Source: Sipunculus nudus (lineage: Eukaryota; Annelida; Sipuncula; Golfingiida; Sipunculidae). From it: a stretch of 64,000 nucleotides of DNA. The position numbers were made by a program, and so were the translations under genes. The DNA lies in assembly GCA_026874595.1 (NCBI GenBank), contig CM049316.1, positions 78,215,676-78,279,675 on the forward strand, read 5' to 3'. Of the stretch, positions 1-12,700 are shown in pieces; positions within the stretch are counted from its first letter, which is position 1; each line of letters starts with the position of its first letter. Under the pieces are notes generated by a model. That model was not told where the DNA came from, did not search any database, and saw nothing but the letters and a program-made list of their open reading frames with translations.

Positions 1-846
1 TGGCATTTTCTTGCAAAAAGGCCAGTCCGAAATGTCCTTGTTCGCCTTGTCCATGCCCTGAATGCATGTCCTTAACCGATAACTTCCGTATAACATGAAA
101 TTTAATACTTGTTTCTATAGCTATAGACTATAGTATAGTGTAATTAAAGAGAAAATAGTCACACGTGAATTTTGCGTCCTTGGGCACGTGTTTAATTCTT
201 ATAGTGTGTTTAAATGTCAATTTGCATACATGGACCTCAATGACATGCATGTGAACACAATGTAAATACACTCCAAGTAGAACTTTACACACATGCAGGC
301 GTAAATTTACTCCATATGCAAAAAAAAAAAAAAATTACATGAGTAAATGTCTGCATGTGAATTGGGCTTTAGATTCCATATAGGACCTAAATAAAACCCC
401 CATCGCTTCACGCAGGGTCACCATGAAAATATCAGTAATATTGATATGTATAATTATCATTGACACTTTTAATGTATAAAATTTCATATGGTGCTATTCC
501 AAATTTTTAACATAATAAATGTATTCATTATCATTAAGATAATTAAAATTATCACATAATATACATTGTTGTAAAAATAATAAAAATAATTTATCTATTT
601 TTTCTTTCACTTTTGTAATTATAATTATAATTTTTTCAGTAAGATGTATTTAGGTTTCAGCTTTTAATATGAATATTATATTATTGAATTAATTATGATT
701 GATTGAAGTTATGTGAGGCGGCACTTCCAGCTTTTAATTAAATCTATTGAACTTTTACATTCTTCATCGTCTACTTGGCTGATTTTATATGAAAGAAAAA
801 TTCCTGAAAAAAAATTCTAAAGACGGAATTCTAGAGTTGTGTAAAC

Positions 847-868
847 GTTAGGGTTAGGGTTAGGGTTA
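847..868 (+). repeat. Short interstitial telomere-like repeat
   Basis: Three to four uninterrupted TTAGGG units. This is the ancestral animal telomere repeat and the one used by molluscs. The run is too short to be a chromosome end. It may be chance, a repair scar or part of an old mobile element. Confidence 0.6.
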
Positions 869-1354
869 AATTTTTTAAATTTCACTCTGGTACATTGGTA
901 CAGTCAACCAATCAGTTTATTGGCAAATTTTCTGAGGTTTCGAATTTTAGGTCTTCGAAACATGCACAAGATGCATATTTTCATTTATTCAAATGCATCC
1001 TTTTTATTTATATTATGAATATATAGGGAACTTTGCATGGCAGGTCAGTGATAGTGCATTCGAATGGAAGTGGGGTGGTTATAAATCTGATTATAATACA
1101 TTGTAATTATGATTATTGATATATGCAATGATAATTAATAATTATTCGATTAACTTAAACATAAAAGGTGTTAATAAAAAGTAAAAAAAAATATTATTAG
1201 TAAATTAATAATCATTCTATTTGTTTCCTATCGCATTTTTATACAAACGTTAACAAAAATAAACAATATTGCGCAACGGGAAGCGAAAATTGTTTTCGGT
1301 TAATTTTCGGTCGCATTTGAAGCATGGTTCGTGACTTCATAGAATACTGACGTA

Positions 1355-1395
<41 letters not shown>

Positions 1396-1412
1396 CATTA
1401 TTATTATTATTA
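1355..1412. repeat. (ATT)n microsatellite
   Basis: Trinucleotide ATT run, interrupted once by ATC. Confidence 0.9.
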
Positions 1413-1585
1413 GTTTGTATAATCAAGGCAGCCTTGAGAGCATAGATCAAACACTGACTAGCAAACGGTAAGTCCTCAAATTGGAAAGAGTGACACCTAG
1501 CGTCCTCTATTGATTAATGTTATAAACATTTATAAACCCCTGTTTTTTCAGATAATGTCCAAATACTTCTTCAGTTTTAAATTCC

Positions 1586-1610
1586 GGGGGGGGGGGGGGG
1601 GGGGGGGGGG
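1586..1610. repeat. Poly-G homopolymer tract
   Basis: An unbroken run of G. Similar G or C runs occur near 5280, 7708, 14870, 14960, 25560, 44440, 57248, 58346 and 60450. Assembled lengths of such tracts are usually unreliable. Confidence 0.85.
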
Positions 1611-2884
1611 TCGGCGTGATATCCATTTTGTTTTCTATGGGGCACATACCAAATATTGATTACAATGCTAGCAGAGGTATGTGTGTTCTCTCTCTACTTT
1701 CTCAGTCAATGATTTTACAACCAGCACACCAGGGAACATCAACATCTGTGTCTACTCTTGGATATAAGGTGAGCAACTGCTGCAAGATTACAAATGTTTC
1801 AATGATTTCTGACTGAAAATTAAGAGTGGCTACAGTAACTTCAATTTTAAAAGCTGAAAGGTCACACACATTGAGCATTATAGTTAAATACCTTGTTGTT
1901 ATTTCCTTTTTTTAAACATACCCTATATTTACAACATTCCCATTTGGAGAATTCACATTCACCAAATATTATTACCGAAGGGGTCACTTGATTGACATTT
2001 AATGCAAGTCTGGCAAACATAGATTTCCATTTAACACATTTTTAGTGTCAATTATATATTTTGGCACATTGGGTAGATTGTAGGGTTGTATATTATGTAA
2101 AAATTAGATACACATGTTAGCTTTTATTATAAATTGGGTGTGAACGGCACTAAAATTCCAGTTATGGTATATGTTGCTATATACAGTGTATATATAGAGT
2201 GTCGATAGCAGACTAATGCTTTTTTACAATTCTGTTTAGATTCCAAAATTAATTTGTACCAGGTTATTGGAAAGTCAGGGTTGTGTGGCTCTTTATGGTA
2301 GCTCTCTATATAGTTATGTGTAAATTGCCTGTTAATAATTGCATACTAGTAGCTGTTACCAGTCCAGGGGCTTTTTCTGGATTTAGCTTAAGGAAGAGTA
2401 CAGCCCGTTATAGGACTAATGAGAATACCTAAGAAAATATATCTCCATGGGGGAAAAGGGGGAAGGGAGGGGGTGGGGGGGGAGGGGGTCGTTTGTGCTG
2501 GAGCCTAAAGGGAGCCACACGGTCATAGTGAAAGACATATTATAACAGGTCATCATACAACTAAAACCCCAATGATCTGACTGAAATCCAATAAAAAAAT
2601 GAATTATATTATAAATTCATGTTATCGCGATTTATGAATACCGATTAAGCATAAAAAATTATAGAATTAAAAGGAAAATAAATCAGTTATATACTAGTAT
2701 TTTATTAAAATCCTAGGCCTATTCCCTTCCTGACATTTAGAATAATTTAAAAATTATTCATCTTATTACTTTTTATTTGGTATTTGCTAATTGAAATGTA
2801 TATTCCATTTATTTATTAATCATTCATTAGAGGGTAAATGTGCATTAAGGAGGGGTTTAAAGGTTAATTTATATAACGCAAAGT

Positions 2885-2886
<2 letters not shown>

Positions 2887-2938
<52 letters not shown>
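2887..2938. repeat. (TA)n microsatellite
   Basis: About 26 uninterrupted TA dinucleotides. Further TA arrays lie near 6656-6710 and 7375-7520. Confidence 0.9.
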
Positions 2939-2940
<2 letters not shown>

Positions 2941-3030
2941 TTTATAATAAGAACATACAGATGAATATAACAGGTTAGGTACTGCAGGCTTATAGAGTTT
3001 GATAACCTATATATTTGACCAAAATGCTCA

Positions 3031-3228
3031 AATATGTCTGGACAGTCGAGGGCTAAAACGCTCGGCTCTCTCTGTTTGCTACCCGGGTTCGATCCCAGAC
3101 GTGTCTATGAGAGTGGGTTGTGGTTTCCCGTCCAAGGCCGTAGGTTTTCTCCGGGTTCTCCGGTTTCCTCCACCTGTAAAGTGAACCGAATGCCAAAATC
3201 TGAGCCATTGGAGACCCGCGATTAGTAA
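3031..3228 (+). mobile_element. tRNA-derived SINE
   Basis: The head has a pol III promoter layout. An A-box-like stretch lies near 3036-3050, and a near-perfect B box, GGTTCGATCCC, lies near 3085-3095. Downstream is a conserved-looking core with the motifs TTTTCTCCGGGTTCTCCGG and TTTCCTCC, of the kind shared by marine-invertebrate SINE families such as MetaSINEs. The tail is short and rich in TAATAATAA. The head does not fold as an intact tRNA, so this is a SINE copy and not a tRNA gene. The superfamily name is inferred from memory of the core motif. Confidence 0.65.
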
Positions 3229-3372
3229 TAATAACTATTTATACAATCCATGTAAAACAAATTAATTTATATTTAAACATATGCTCAAATGCAACGTTTT
3301 CTTTGGGACGTAATCATTGTTATAAATAACTTTATAAAACAAATATGAACCGATTAAGTAAACTAAGTAAAA

Positions 3373-4552
3373 ATAATAGGAAGTGGCTAAACAGCCGGCA
3401 GGGGAAATTGACCTTGCCGGCAAATGAATGAATTTTCTATTTCAGTGTGATTCTCTATAATTTCTATTTTTATTTTGATAATGAGCTGACAATATAGAGC
3501 TGACTTAAAAAATTAGATATTTTGCTCGTCTATAATTAATAATCAGGAATTCCTAATAAGTATGTTGAGTAGGTATTAAAAGTGCACATTGTGATATTTA
3601 CAGGGTAGTTTTAAATAGATTTTGTGATAAAAATTATGATATTTACAGGGTGTTGGAGGGGGGGGGGGATTGCAAATATAGTTAGCTTACAAATTATAAC
3701 AACAAAGACCACTGTATATATACTAAATATTTATTCCATATCATAATAAAAGAAATAAATACACAAAAAATGTGAAGTGTTTGATGGGACACATTGACTG
3801 TTACTGTAGGATTTGAACTGAAGTTGACTGGCATATCAGCTTCTTATATATGCTTATAAGCAGACAATGGGTAGTGTGTGAAAGCACGAACAACTCATGA
3901 GGTGTCATATCACAGGATATATGAAGATTCTATGACTTAAGGTATTAAATTAACTTAGCTTAACTGTGAAGCATAACAGCTGTTTATATACTAGTGTGCA
4001 TTTGAGCAAAAAAAAAAAAACAAAAAAAAAAAACAATGTGTGAAAGCACAACCAACTCATGAGATGTCATATCAAAGGATATGTTGGATTAAATTTAATC
4101 AAGTGTGAAGCATAACGACTGTTTATACACTAGTGTGCTTATGAGTAAACAAATAATTAGTGTATGAGAACAAACAACTCAGGATATGTCAAATACACTG
4201 AATGATCCAAGGATTAGCTTATTGATCAAAGGTACTCAAACAATATTACACCTCACCCAATTAATTAGTTGAGCCTACTGTGTTGTGAGGTGATGCAAGA
4301 AATATCCACATCAAATGGTAATTCTTACATATAGACCAGCAAAATATCTAATTTGGTAAGTCAGCTCTATATTGTCAGCTCATTATCAAAATAAAAATAG
4401 AAATTATGGAGTATCACACTGAAATAGAGAATACATTCATTTGCCAGTGTTAAGCCTGTGAGCCAGACTGCCGGCAAGGTCAATTTCCCCTGCCGGCTGT
4501 TTAGCCTGTGGGCTAAACTGCCGGCACCCTGTCGGTTGTTTAGCCACTTCCT
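3373..4552. mobile_element. Foldback / MITE-like non-autonomous DNA element
   Basis: Long inverted repeats bound a segment of about 1.18 kb. The left arm (about 3373-3534) begins AGGAAGTGGCTAAACA. It matches the reverse complement of 4330-4552 through the CCGGCAGGGGAAATTGACC block to a distal block containing TTAGATATTTTGCT. The right arm carries an extra internal copy of the GCCGGCAG/GGCTAAAC block (about 4450-4535). TA flanks both ends and may be the target duplication. The interior has no transposase. It holds three diverged copies of a stretch starting GTGTGTGAAAGCAC (near 3873, 4037 and 4160). Short open frames across the arms are by-products of the repeats. Confidence 0.7.
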
Positions 4553-4924
4553 AATGCATAATAACTCCAACAACACCATCTTTCATTATATAACTTTTTT
4601 TTTTCTAAAAGTATACATCTCCTCTATATTACAGAATATTACCTTTGTTTATAAATTGCGTTAATTATGGTAAAATATGCCTGTAAAACTCTTGAAGGCA
4701 CATTCACTCATAAACATATCAGAAATATTTAAAAACAAATAACAGATGTCAGAAACTATTAATGTTTTAGAGGTTACAATCTCGGAAGTATCTTGGTATA
4801 GTCCGGGACCCCCAAAACGATCATAACAAATGGGGTTGTAGTTAAAAATTAATTTCATCATGTCCTTTGCTATGATAGTTGATCTTTAATAGCGTTTAAG
4901 TAAATTTTTGCATGATTTAAGTTA

Positions 4925-5214
4925 ATAAATACATCGTCCGCAACCAAGGAAGCACGCGTTTTAGTCACACTGAACTCTGTACAGGTGCGCGTGCACGCGT
5001 TTTAGTAACAACTCTCATTTGGAGTGACAAACTGCCTTCTGCATAAATTTTCTTTTACACGAAGCAGGTGCTTTAGGGTAACAGAGACATAAGGACTGAT
5101 TCACTGGAAGAGAACAAATCAGATCAACAAAATTACGAAAATATACCTCTGTATCCAAAAAATCAGGCAACAGTCATTTCATCGTTCTTTGTCGAAATCT
5201 ATAGATAAAAAATG
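4925..5214 (+). promoter_or_regulatory. Candidate RABGGTA promoter and first exon
   Basis: The stretch 4930-5010 has unusual CpG density for this AT-rich window, including two copies of GCACGCGTTTTAGT about 50 bases apart. It is followed by a possible leader ending in ATG at 5212-5214, directly before a strong donor (gtaaga). The first recognised coding exon of RABGGTA lacks its initiator Met and begins at codon 2 in phase 0, so an upstream exon ending ATG|gt is required. This site fits and has A at -3. Other ATG|GT sites exist upstream (for example near 4317 and 4668), so RNA evidence would decide. Confidence 0.4.
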
Positions 5215-6655
5215 GTAAGATATATTTGATGAAATACGGATACTCATCAAATTACAGCACATTTTTTTTTACCTACGACGGGGGGGGGGGGGGGGGGAGG
5301 GGCAGATGGACCGGGCAGATGGACTGGACTAAATATCGAAATACACCAAAAAACACCGAAATACACCGAAATAACACCAAAATAACACCGAAATACACTA
5401 AAGTAACAGTCATTACCACCAGTACACACACACACACACACATATATATCTAATACTTAAAAAAGGAATTTGGTTCACGTTTGTTCGCAGTGTTCTCTAA
5501 AACCGCATTGTGTACAATACTGTGCCATACATCATTTTAAAGGTTATTATCCCAGCAGTGACATGAGAATAAATAATTTTTAATGTACATATAGTTTTGG
5601 GTGATTTTTCAGTTTATACTGATTTGCACAGATCGAGCACAGCCGAACTGCCTTCGGCAATGACCGGAATGCTTGCAACGTGGTCACTCAACCTCAAAGG
5701 ACTATCGTTCATATGAATAACGCTTGCTTTCAATGAGGGATTTAAGCATGTCTGACCCTTCAACTATGAACAAGGCTCTCACCCACGTGCGTGGTCAGTA
5801 AAAGAGAAAAAACACATGTTTCTCGCTTTATGAAATGGATAGTTCAACCCAGGAGGATTAATGACAAAACCTTTTTCAAGGTCCCGCTATTTCAGGAACA
5901 GGGGTGAGGTGGGGTGGAGTGGTAGCGGGGTTTCAGGCCTCAAAATATGTCTGATACAATGAAGAAAAAGGTTGCGGTGGCTGAAAATGGGATACGGACC
6001 CTCTGCATGGAGTCATGTTGGGTCCGCTTCTGCTGCTTACGAGATATGCATATTTCTTTTTCTTTCTTCAGGAACAATTTCCTCGCAACATACATTTAAT
6101 AAATCTTTCATGTGTTCCTCATATCGACCTTATCTTTATAAGTCTAACAATAGAAACCAGTCAAAAATATAAACGAAAACCTGAATGTCTCATTCTGGTT
6201 CGCAATGTAAACATCATCACTGACCAGGTCTTCAAAGTAGACATACGGGGGTATGAATTTCTTGCCACAAGCCCAGCCCCACAAAATAAATGTTAAAAAT
6301 ATTGGAGCGACTGCAGGATCACTCACGCACCGTCTCCACCAGGTTATGAGTTTATACAGACGGACGGGATGATGTTTATGATTCATGTAATTTAAAAGTA
6401 AGTGGCAAAATTAAGATACAAGCAGCTGCACATAGAAACGTTTTCACATAACAGAAGTGCTGTGCCTCAGAAAGGTGCGCGAGTTATTCTGCAGACGTGC
6501 CAAAATGTTTATACATATCTTATGGAGACAGTTTCCCACTGAAAGCCTTTATTTTCTTTTAACTTTTAGAATAAAAAAAAGCCAACATTTCACATCTCAG
6601 TTAATAAATCTCCCCAACCCCGGTAATAAGCCCGGTATACCAGGTCTATCAGCTA

Positions 6656-6709
<54 letters not shown>

Positions 6710-9700
6710 CAGTAAGCAGATTTTATCTACTTATGATCTTGTAAAGCATGTGATCTTTTATGTTTGCTTATTAGATGATGGGTTTACAATCTATCTATGA
6801 TAATTTATTAAATATATATATATATTGTACACCTATGCTGGTGGTAAAGACAGTTATTTCAGTGTATTATTGTGTTATTTCATTGTGTTATCCTCCCTGC
6901 CCTGTGACTCAACATCACTGTCATCACTACATTCTGTTAAATCTACATTTTCTGCTGAATCACTGGGATGTAAAACATCAAAATGATCTGGATTAAATCC
7001 TAGAGATGATGGCCAGATAAGCTGGCTCCACATGAGAGTCAAAACTGGAGAAGATGTCTGTACATCCCTTCCTGTGATTCGCTGACTGAATGGCTGGGCA
7101 AGTTCTTCATTTATGCATGTCGGTGGAAAGTATGATCTAAAAGTCTTCCCTGTGGCAGCACTCAAGGCATATATATGAAGCATGTCTGCATAGCTTCCAT
7201 CTGTGCATGCAGCTTCCAAGAAATCCTGATAACTTGGGCACACCACTCTGCAGTCCTTTATAAGATCTACGTACTATCTGTGGTGAATGTCATAGTTTTG
7301 CCTGTGTTCTGTTTCTAGGTTTGGTTTCTTATATATAATTATATTATTTATATATTTATAACCTAGAAAATATATATATATATATATACGTTAAATATAA
7401 GTATATATATATATATATATAGGTATATATATATATTTCTTATAGATCATAAAGTGGGTTTTATGAATTTATATATATATTATTAATATATATATATTTA
7501 TAAGGTATATATGTATATATTGTGTATTGAACATATATACTGGTGGTATTGACTGTTATTCCAGTGTATTTCAGTGTTATTTAAGTATATTTCGGTGTTA
7601 TTTCAGTGTATTTTGGTGTTATTTCAGTGTATTTCGGTGTTTTTCGGTGTATTTTGGTGTATTTCGGTATTTAGTTCAGCCCGGGCAGGGGCTCCTTCCT
7701 GCGACCACCCCCCCCCCCCCCCCCACCCCAACCTGCCCCTCTCGTAGGCAGTCACACACCAGCGCACTGGAGTGACCAGGGTTCCTGCTTTGTGTGACAG
7801 GGGCCTAAGATCATTTGCTAATTAAATCTTATCACTGCACATTAACAGGAAGTGTGGTCTTGTGGGCTCGACTTTTAACATGCACTGACCGGAACCTGCC
7901 GGAACTGACCAAAACTGAGTTCATATTATTGGAACTGACCAAAACTGACTGCATTTTATCAGAACTTCTAAGAAAATAAAGTACTTGTTAAGTAATTTCA
8001 AAACACATTTTACAATAAATAACTTGATGAGTTATAACTAACTGTGACTACCAATTACTTGCAGGATCTGCTTATAATGGTACTAGAACTGACTTGAAGA
8101 ATATACATTTGTCTTACTTTACTTCACCCCAAATTTTTTTTTAAAGTAAAATTACAAAACAGCAGATGAGTCAGCATGAATACTGTTGCACTTGTACCAT
8201 ATCTGAAATTAAAATTCAGAATTCATTATATGAACACAAAGGAGTTTTCTTTTTTGACACCTTTTTAAAATTAATTTAAATACCTCGGCTGTAAGGAATC
8301 TACAAATACAAAAAAAGAGTCCTGTTGGGATGCTGCTAGGCCCTTCCAAGTCGATAATACTGTCCCACCAAGGGGCGCCCATTGGTTTTTGGCAATATTT
8401 AGGACATGCTGATATTTTTGTCTAATATGTTACAATGGCAGAAATTTTAGATAAACTTATTAAATGTATATTTTGCAACTTTCTATACATTTCTTTGTTT
8501 ATGATAAGTCAATATATGTCATGGCAGGTCTGAGGAATAAACTGTTTTCTCAAATATTAAGGTAATTGTTTAACTCAAAGTTTTGCAAAGTATAGAGGGG
8601 TTTTCCTTGTATAGAGCTGCAGTATAAAGCTGTCTTCTTTATATTCACTCGAACTACTGACAACCAGTAAAAGAGCATCAATGAGCAAACTCATTAAAGC
8701 CTCAACAGCTCAGAGGTACAATCCTAGGGGTGAGGGCAGCCAGTCATTAGCACTCCTAATCAGCTCATCACACCCTGCAGTTGCTCCAAGAGAACAAAAA
8801 CAGATCAATCAGAGGTGATGGACTGATGAGCACTGTTTCTGTAATTCTAAAATTCTGTCATCCTGCTTGTTTATACAGATTATTCAAATTAAAAAAAAAA
8901 AAGGCTGAAAATATAATTTTTACCGAGGAAATAATACTTGTCCAAATGTTAATTACACTGAAAATGACATAACATTGCACGCTTTAAATTAAAATTAAAA
9001 CATTATGTTAAAATGAGCAAATATTTACAAACGAACATAACAGGAAAATTAGGTACTTATTTTGTATGATCTTTTCACAAAACCTTGTATTTTAGCGTGT
9101 TTGTTTTGTTGTGTTGCTACTGTTAGTGTATTACAATATGTTCACATTGTCTGAGAAAATAGAAATAAAAAAAATGTAGTTTAAATGTAATTTAATATAT
9201 TTTAAAGTCAGATCCGGTCAGTTCCTGTCAGTTCTGGTAAAAGATTTCGGTTTGAAGTCGAACCGTGGTCTTGTTAGCAGTACTGCCAACCAGACCACAA
9301 TATGTGATGCGTTGGTGTAAGTTCACTGGTCACCCTCTATGCATCAGTGCACAGCTAGTCACACCATACCATCTAATTCTAAGATGAATTACTGTGTATT
9401 CAAATGGGGGTGCGATAGAAGTGTTGCTTTTAATCATATATAGCAAGATGCATCTTTCATTCATCTGAAATGATTTAAGGGGCCCAATCACCTGTTAAAC
9501 ATGTTGAGTAAACAGGAAAAATAGCTTCTTCCCTTTAAAAGAAATCTGTGCCTGCCAAAATATTGCCTTGTAACCTTTTGCTTACCCCTGGTAACTGAGT
9601 GTTAAAAACAGTGAATCGAGCGTGATTGCAGATGTCAACATAAACACAGTGTCGGGTCGTTTGCTGCGCTGAGTCACAACACGTGCCAATCAGGAGATGC

Positions 9701-12700
9701 CCTGATTTAATTTAATAACCAAGAGATATTTATTAAAGGAAAATACGAAACATTTAAAATGAATTAACAACTCATTTGAGTAAGGGCAACTCATATTTTT
9801 TGCCTGAATAAGTAATGTGGCATCCTAATAAGGAACCACAAGAATAATTAAATGGTGCTACAAATTATTCTGACAAGCATTAAAGTAATCCATATTTTCA
9901 TTCTTTACACATTCTGCAGAAAATCGTGAACTGCCTGTTATGATTACATCTAAAACAATACATTTAAACGTTTCACCTGTACCAGTCTGACTTTGGCGTA
10001 TACACGTTGCTTGTCGACTACCTGTTTTCTTGTTTTACAGGAGATAATGATGTTCTTTGTGTTAAGCATTTTACAGAAGATAACAATGATCATTGTGTTA
10101 ATCATTTTACAGGAGATAGTGATTTTCCTAGTGTTAATCATTTTACTGGAGATAGTGATGTTCTTTGTGTTAATCATTTTACAGGAGAAAGTGATGTTCC
10201 TAGTGTTAATCATTTCACTTGAGAGAGTGATGTTCATAATGTTAATCATTTTCCAGGAGATATTGATGTTCATAGTGTTAATCATTTTACAGGAGATTGT
10301 GATGTTTATTGTGTTAATCATTTAACAGGATATAGTGATGTTAATAATGTTAATCATTTCACCAGACATAGTGATGTTCATTATGTTAATCTTTTACAGG
10401 AGATAGTGATGTTCATTATGTTAATCATTTTACAGGAGAAAGTGATGTTCATAGTGTTAATCATTTTACAGAAGATAGTGATGTCCATTGTCTGTTTATG
10501 TTAATCATTTTACAGCATGGAAGACTGAAGGTGAAGACAACAGCTGAACAACAAGAAAGAAAGAGGAAAGAACGTGAGGAGAAATTGAAAAAGTATAATG
10601 GTGCAACAGCTTTGGTGTTTGGGAAAGTGAGTTAAAATAATCCTTAATATAACTGGACAAAAAAATCTCTTGATCAATATTGCTATTTTAGAGGATTATT
10701 TTGCAAACAGGCACCTTATTATAATTGAGAACTAATTGTTCCTTGATGTTATTCGAGAAATGTGATGTTAAGGGTTTGTAAAAGCACCTGTAGTTATCGA
10801 AGAAATGAAATTTATAACTTATAGGCTGAGAAGAAACCTCACAAAAAAGCTGAAATCCAGCCTTGTATTAAGTCAGTAATTTATATTTATAGTTTGAATG
10901 TCATTGACATCTGCAGTTGAAGTGTTAGAGGTTAGAACACCCATTCAGTTGCATAGAAAGTTTAAATACGCTGACTGGACTGATTTGTGATTTTTTATAC
11001 ATAGAGGAAGCAGGGGACACTGGATGAGGAAGCTCTGTACGCCAGCAGTAAAATACTGGAGGCTAATCCTGACTTCTATACGCTGTGGAATATAAGGAGG
11101 GAAATCTTCACAAACTTCAAGGAGAACAAGTGGGTTCCTCTACTGGTTCTTTACCTGTCAGCCACATATATACATGTACTGAAGTCTGTCAGCCCCATAT
11201 ATACATGTACTAAAGTCTGTCACCCACATATATACATGTACTGAAGTTTGTCACCCACATATATACATATACTGAAGTCTGTCACCCACATATATACATG
11301 TACTAAAGTCTGTCACCCACATATATACATGTACTAAAGTCTGTCACCCACATATATACATGTACTAAAGTCTGTCACCCACATATATACATGTACTAAA
11401 GTCTGTCACCCACATATATACATGTACTGAAGTCTGTCTAACCACATATATACATGTACTAAAGTCTTTCACCCACATATATACATGTACTAAAGTCTGT
11501 CACCCACATTTATACATGAACTAAAGTCTGTCACCCACATATATACATGTACTAAAGTCTGTCACCCACATATATACATGTACTAAAGTCTGTCACCCAC
11601 ATATATACATGTACTAAAGTCTGTCACCCACATATATACATGTACCTTAGTCTGTCACCCACATATATTCATGTACCTTAGTCTGTCACCCACATATATA
11701 CATGTACTAAAGTCTGGTGACTTATTAAAAGTCTAATGGGTTTTCATAAAACTCATACATGTTTAACAGTAGAGTTTCTCACCTGAATTACATTCTCATC
11801 AAAATTCACATATATTTAATGAGGTCAGAGGTCACCAGATACAAGTCAGGTATAATATGCACCATTTGCAGTGCTCTTGTTCCCTATTGTGTTACACATC
11901 ATCAGTGTATGTATGTTATATGTAATATGAAAATATTATATAAGCAGTCTGGTAAATTGTTGTTTAACTACATTGATTGTTTACACCTTGTTGACAAATC
12001 ATGTTGTCAGTCCCAGAGGTATATATTGCATATCAGTAATATGTTATATGTAATATGTTTGTTTTTTTGGTACAATAAATTTATTCTGAATATATCCTCT
12101 TTATTAATAGTCAGTGATAAATATTAAATATCATACTTTAAAATACAAAATTGGAACATTGTGATTATTTTGTGTATCTTTATTACCTAAAAGTCACCTT
12201 TAGAAACTTCTCTCAGACATCAGTTAATATCACATGTTGCATTTCATAAAAAAAAAACTGGAACTTTGTGGTTCACATACTATTTTAACTGGTCATTGAG
12301 TGGATGATACATAGTGATACTTTACATGATTCATTCAGTGCCTTGTTGACCAATCATCGTTTAACTCTAGGTCAGAGGATGACTTACAGCGCCATCTGGA
12401 GGAGGAATTATTCTTTATTGAGGGCTGTCTGAGAGTGAATCCTAAATCTTACGGCTCCTGGCACCAGCGATGTTGGGTGTTAGACAACATCCCCAGACCG
12501 GACTGGAAGAGGGAGCTTGGTCTTTGTAACAAATTCCTGGAATATGATGAAAGAAACTGTGAGTGCTTAAACAATAAAATATGTGAATATATATCTCATT
12601 TTCACTCTGCATATATATGTGTATTTACAGAAATAGATGTTGTAGGATAAATCATGTAAATATGTAGGCATCAACCATGCATGCAGCGAGAGAGCTGTCT

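Larger units (their letters stand above)
1..3030. other. AT-rich intergenic DNA with simple repeats
   Basis: No coding exon is recognised. The stretch holds a short telomere-like run (847-868), an ATT microsatellite (about 1355-1412), a G homopolymer (1586-1610), a G-rich patch (about 2450-2490) and a TA microsatellite (about 2887-2938). Open frames here are short, with no recognisable protein similarity. Confidence 0.6.

Noticed and set aside
3031-3110. Functional tRNA gene at the B-box sequence
   Set aside because: The A and B boxes are present, but the flanking arms do not pair into a cloverleaf, and a SINE core follows directly.
4367-4861. Short frames around 4.4-4.9 kb
   Set aside because: They lie in the right arm of the foldback element and its flank, and reflect inverted-repeat sequence.
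9993-10325. Hydrophobic repeat frame ([11 protein letters not shown]) as a membrane peptide gene
   Set aside because: It is the 36-bp array. A frame-shifting last unit puts a stop before exon 2, and no separate promoter or exon is seen.
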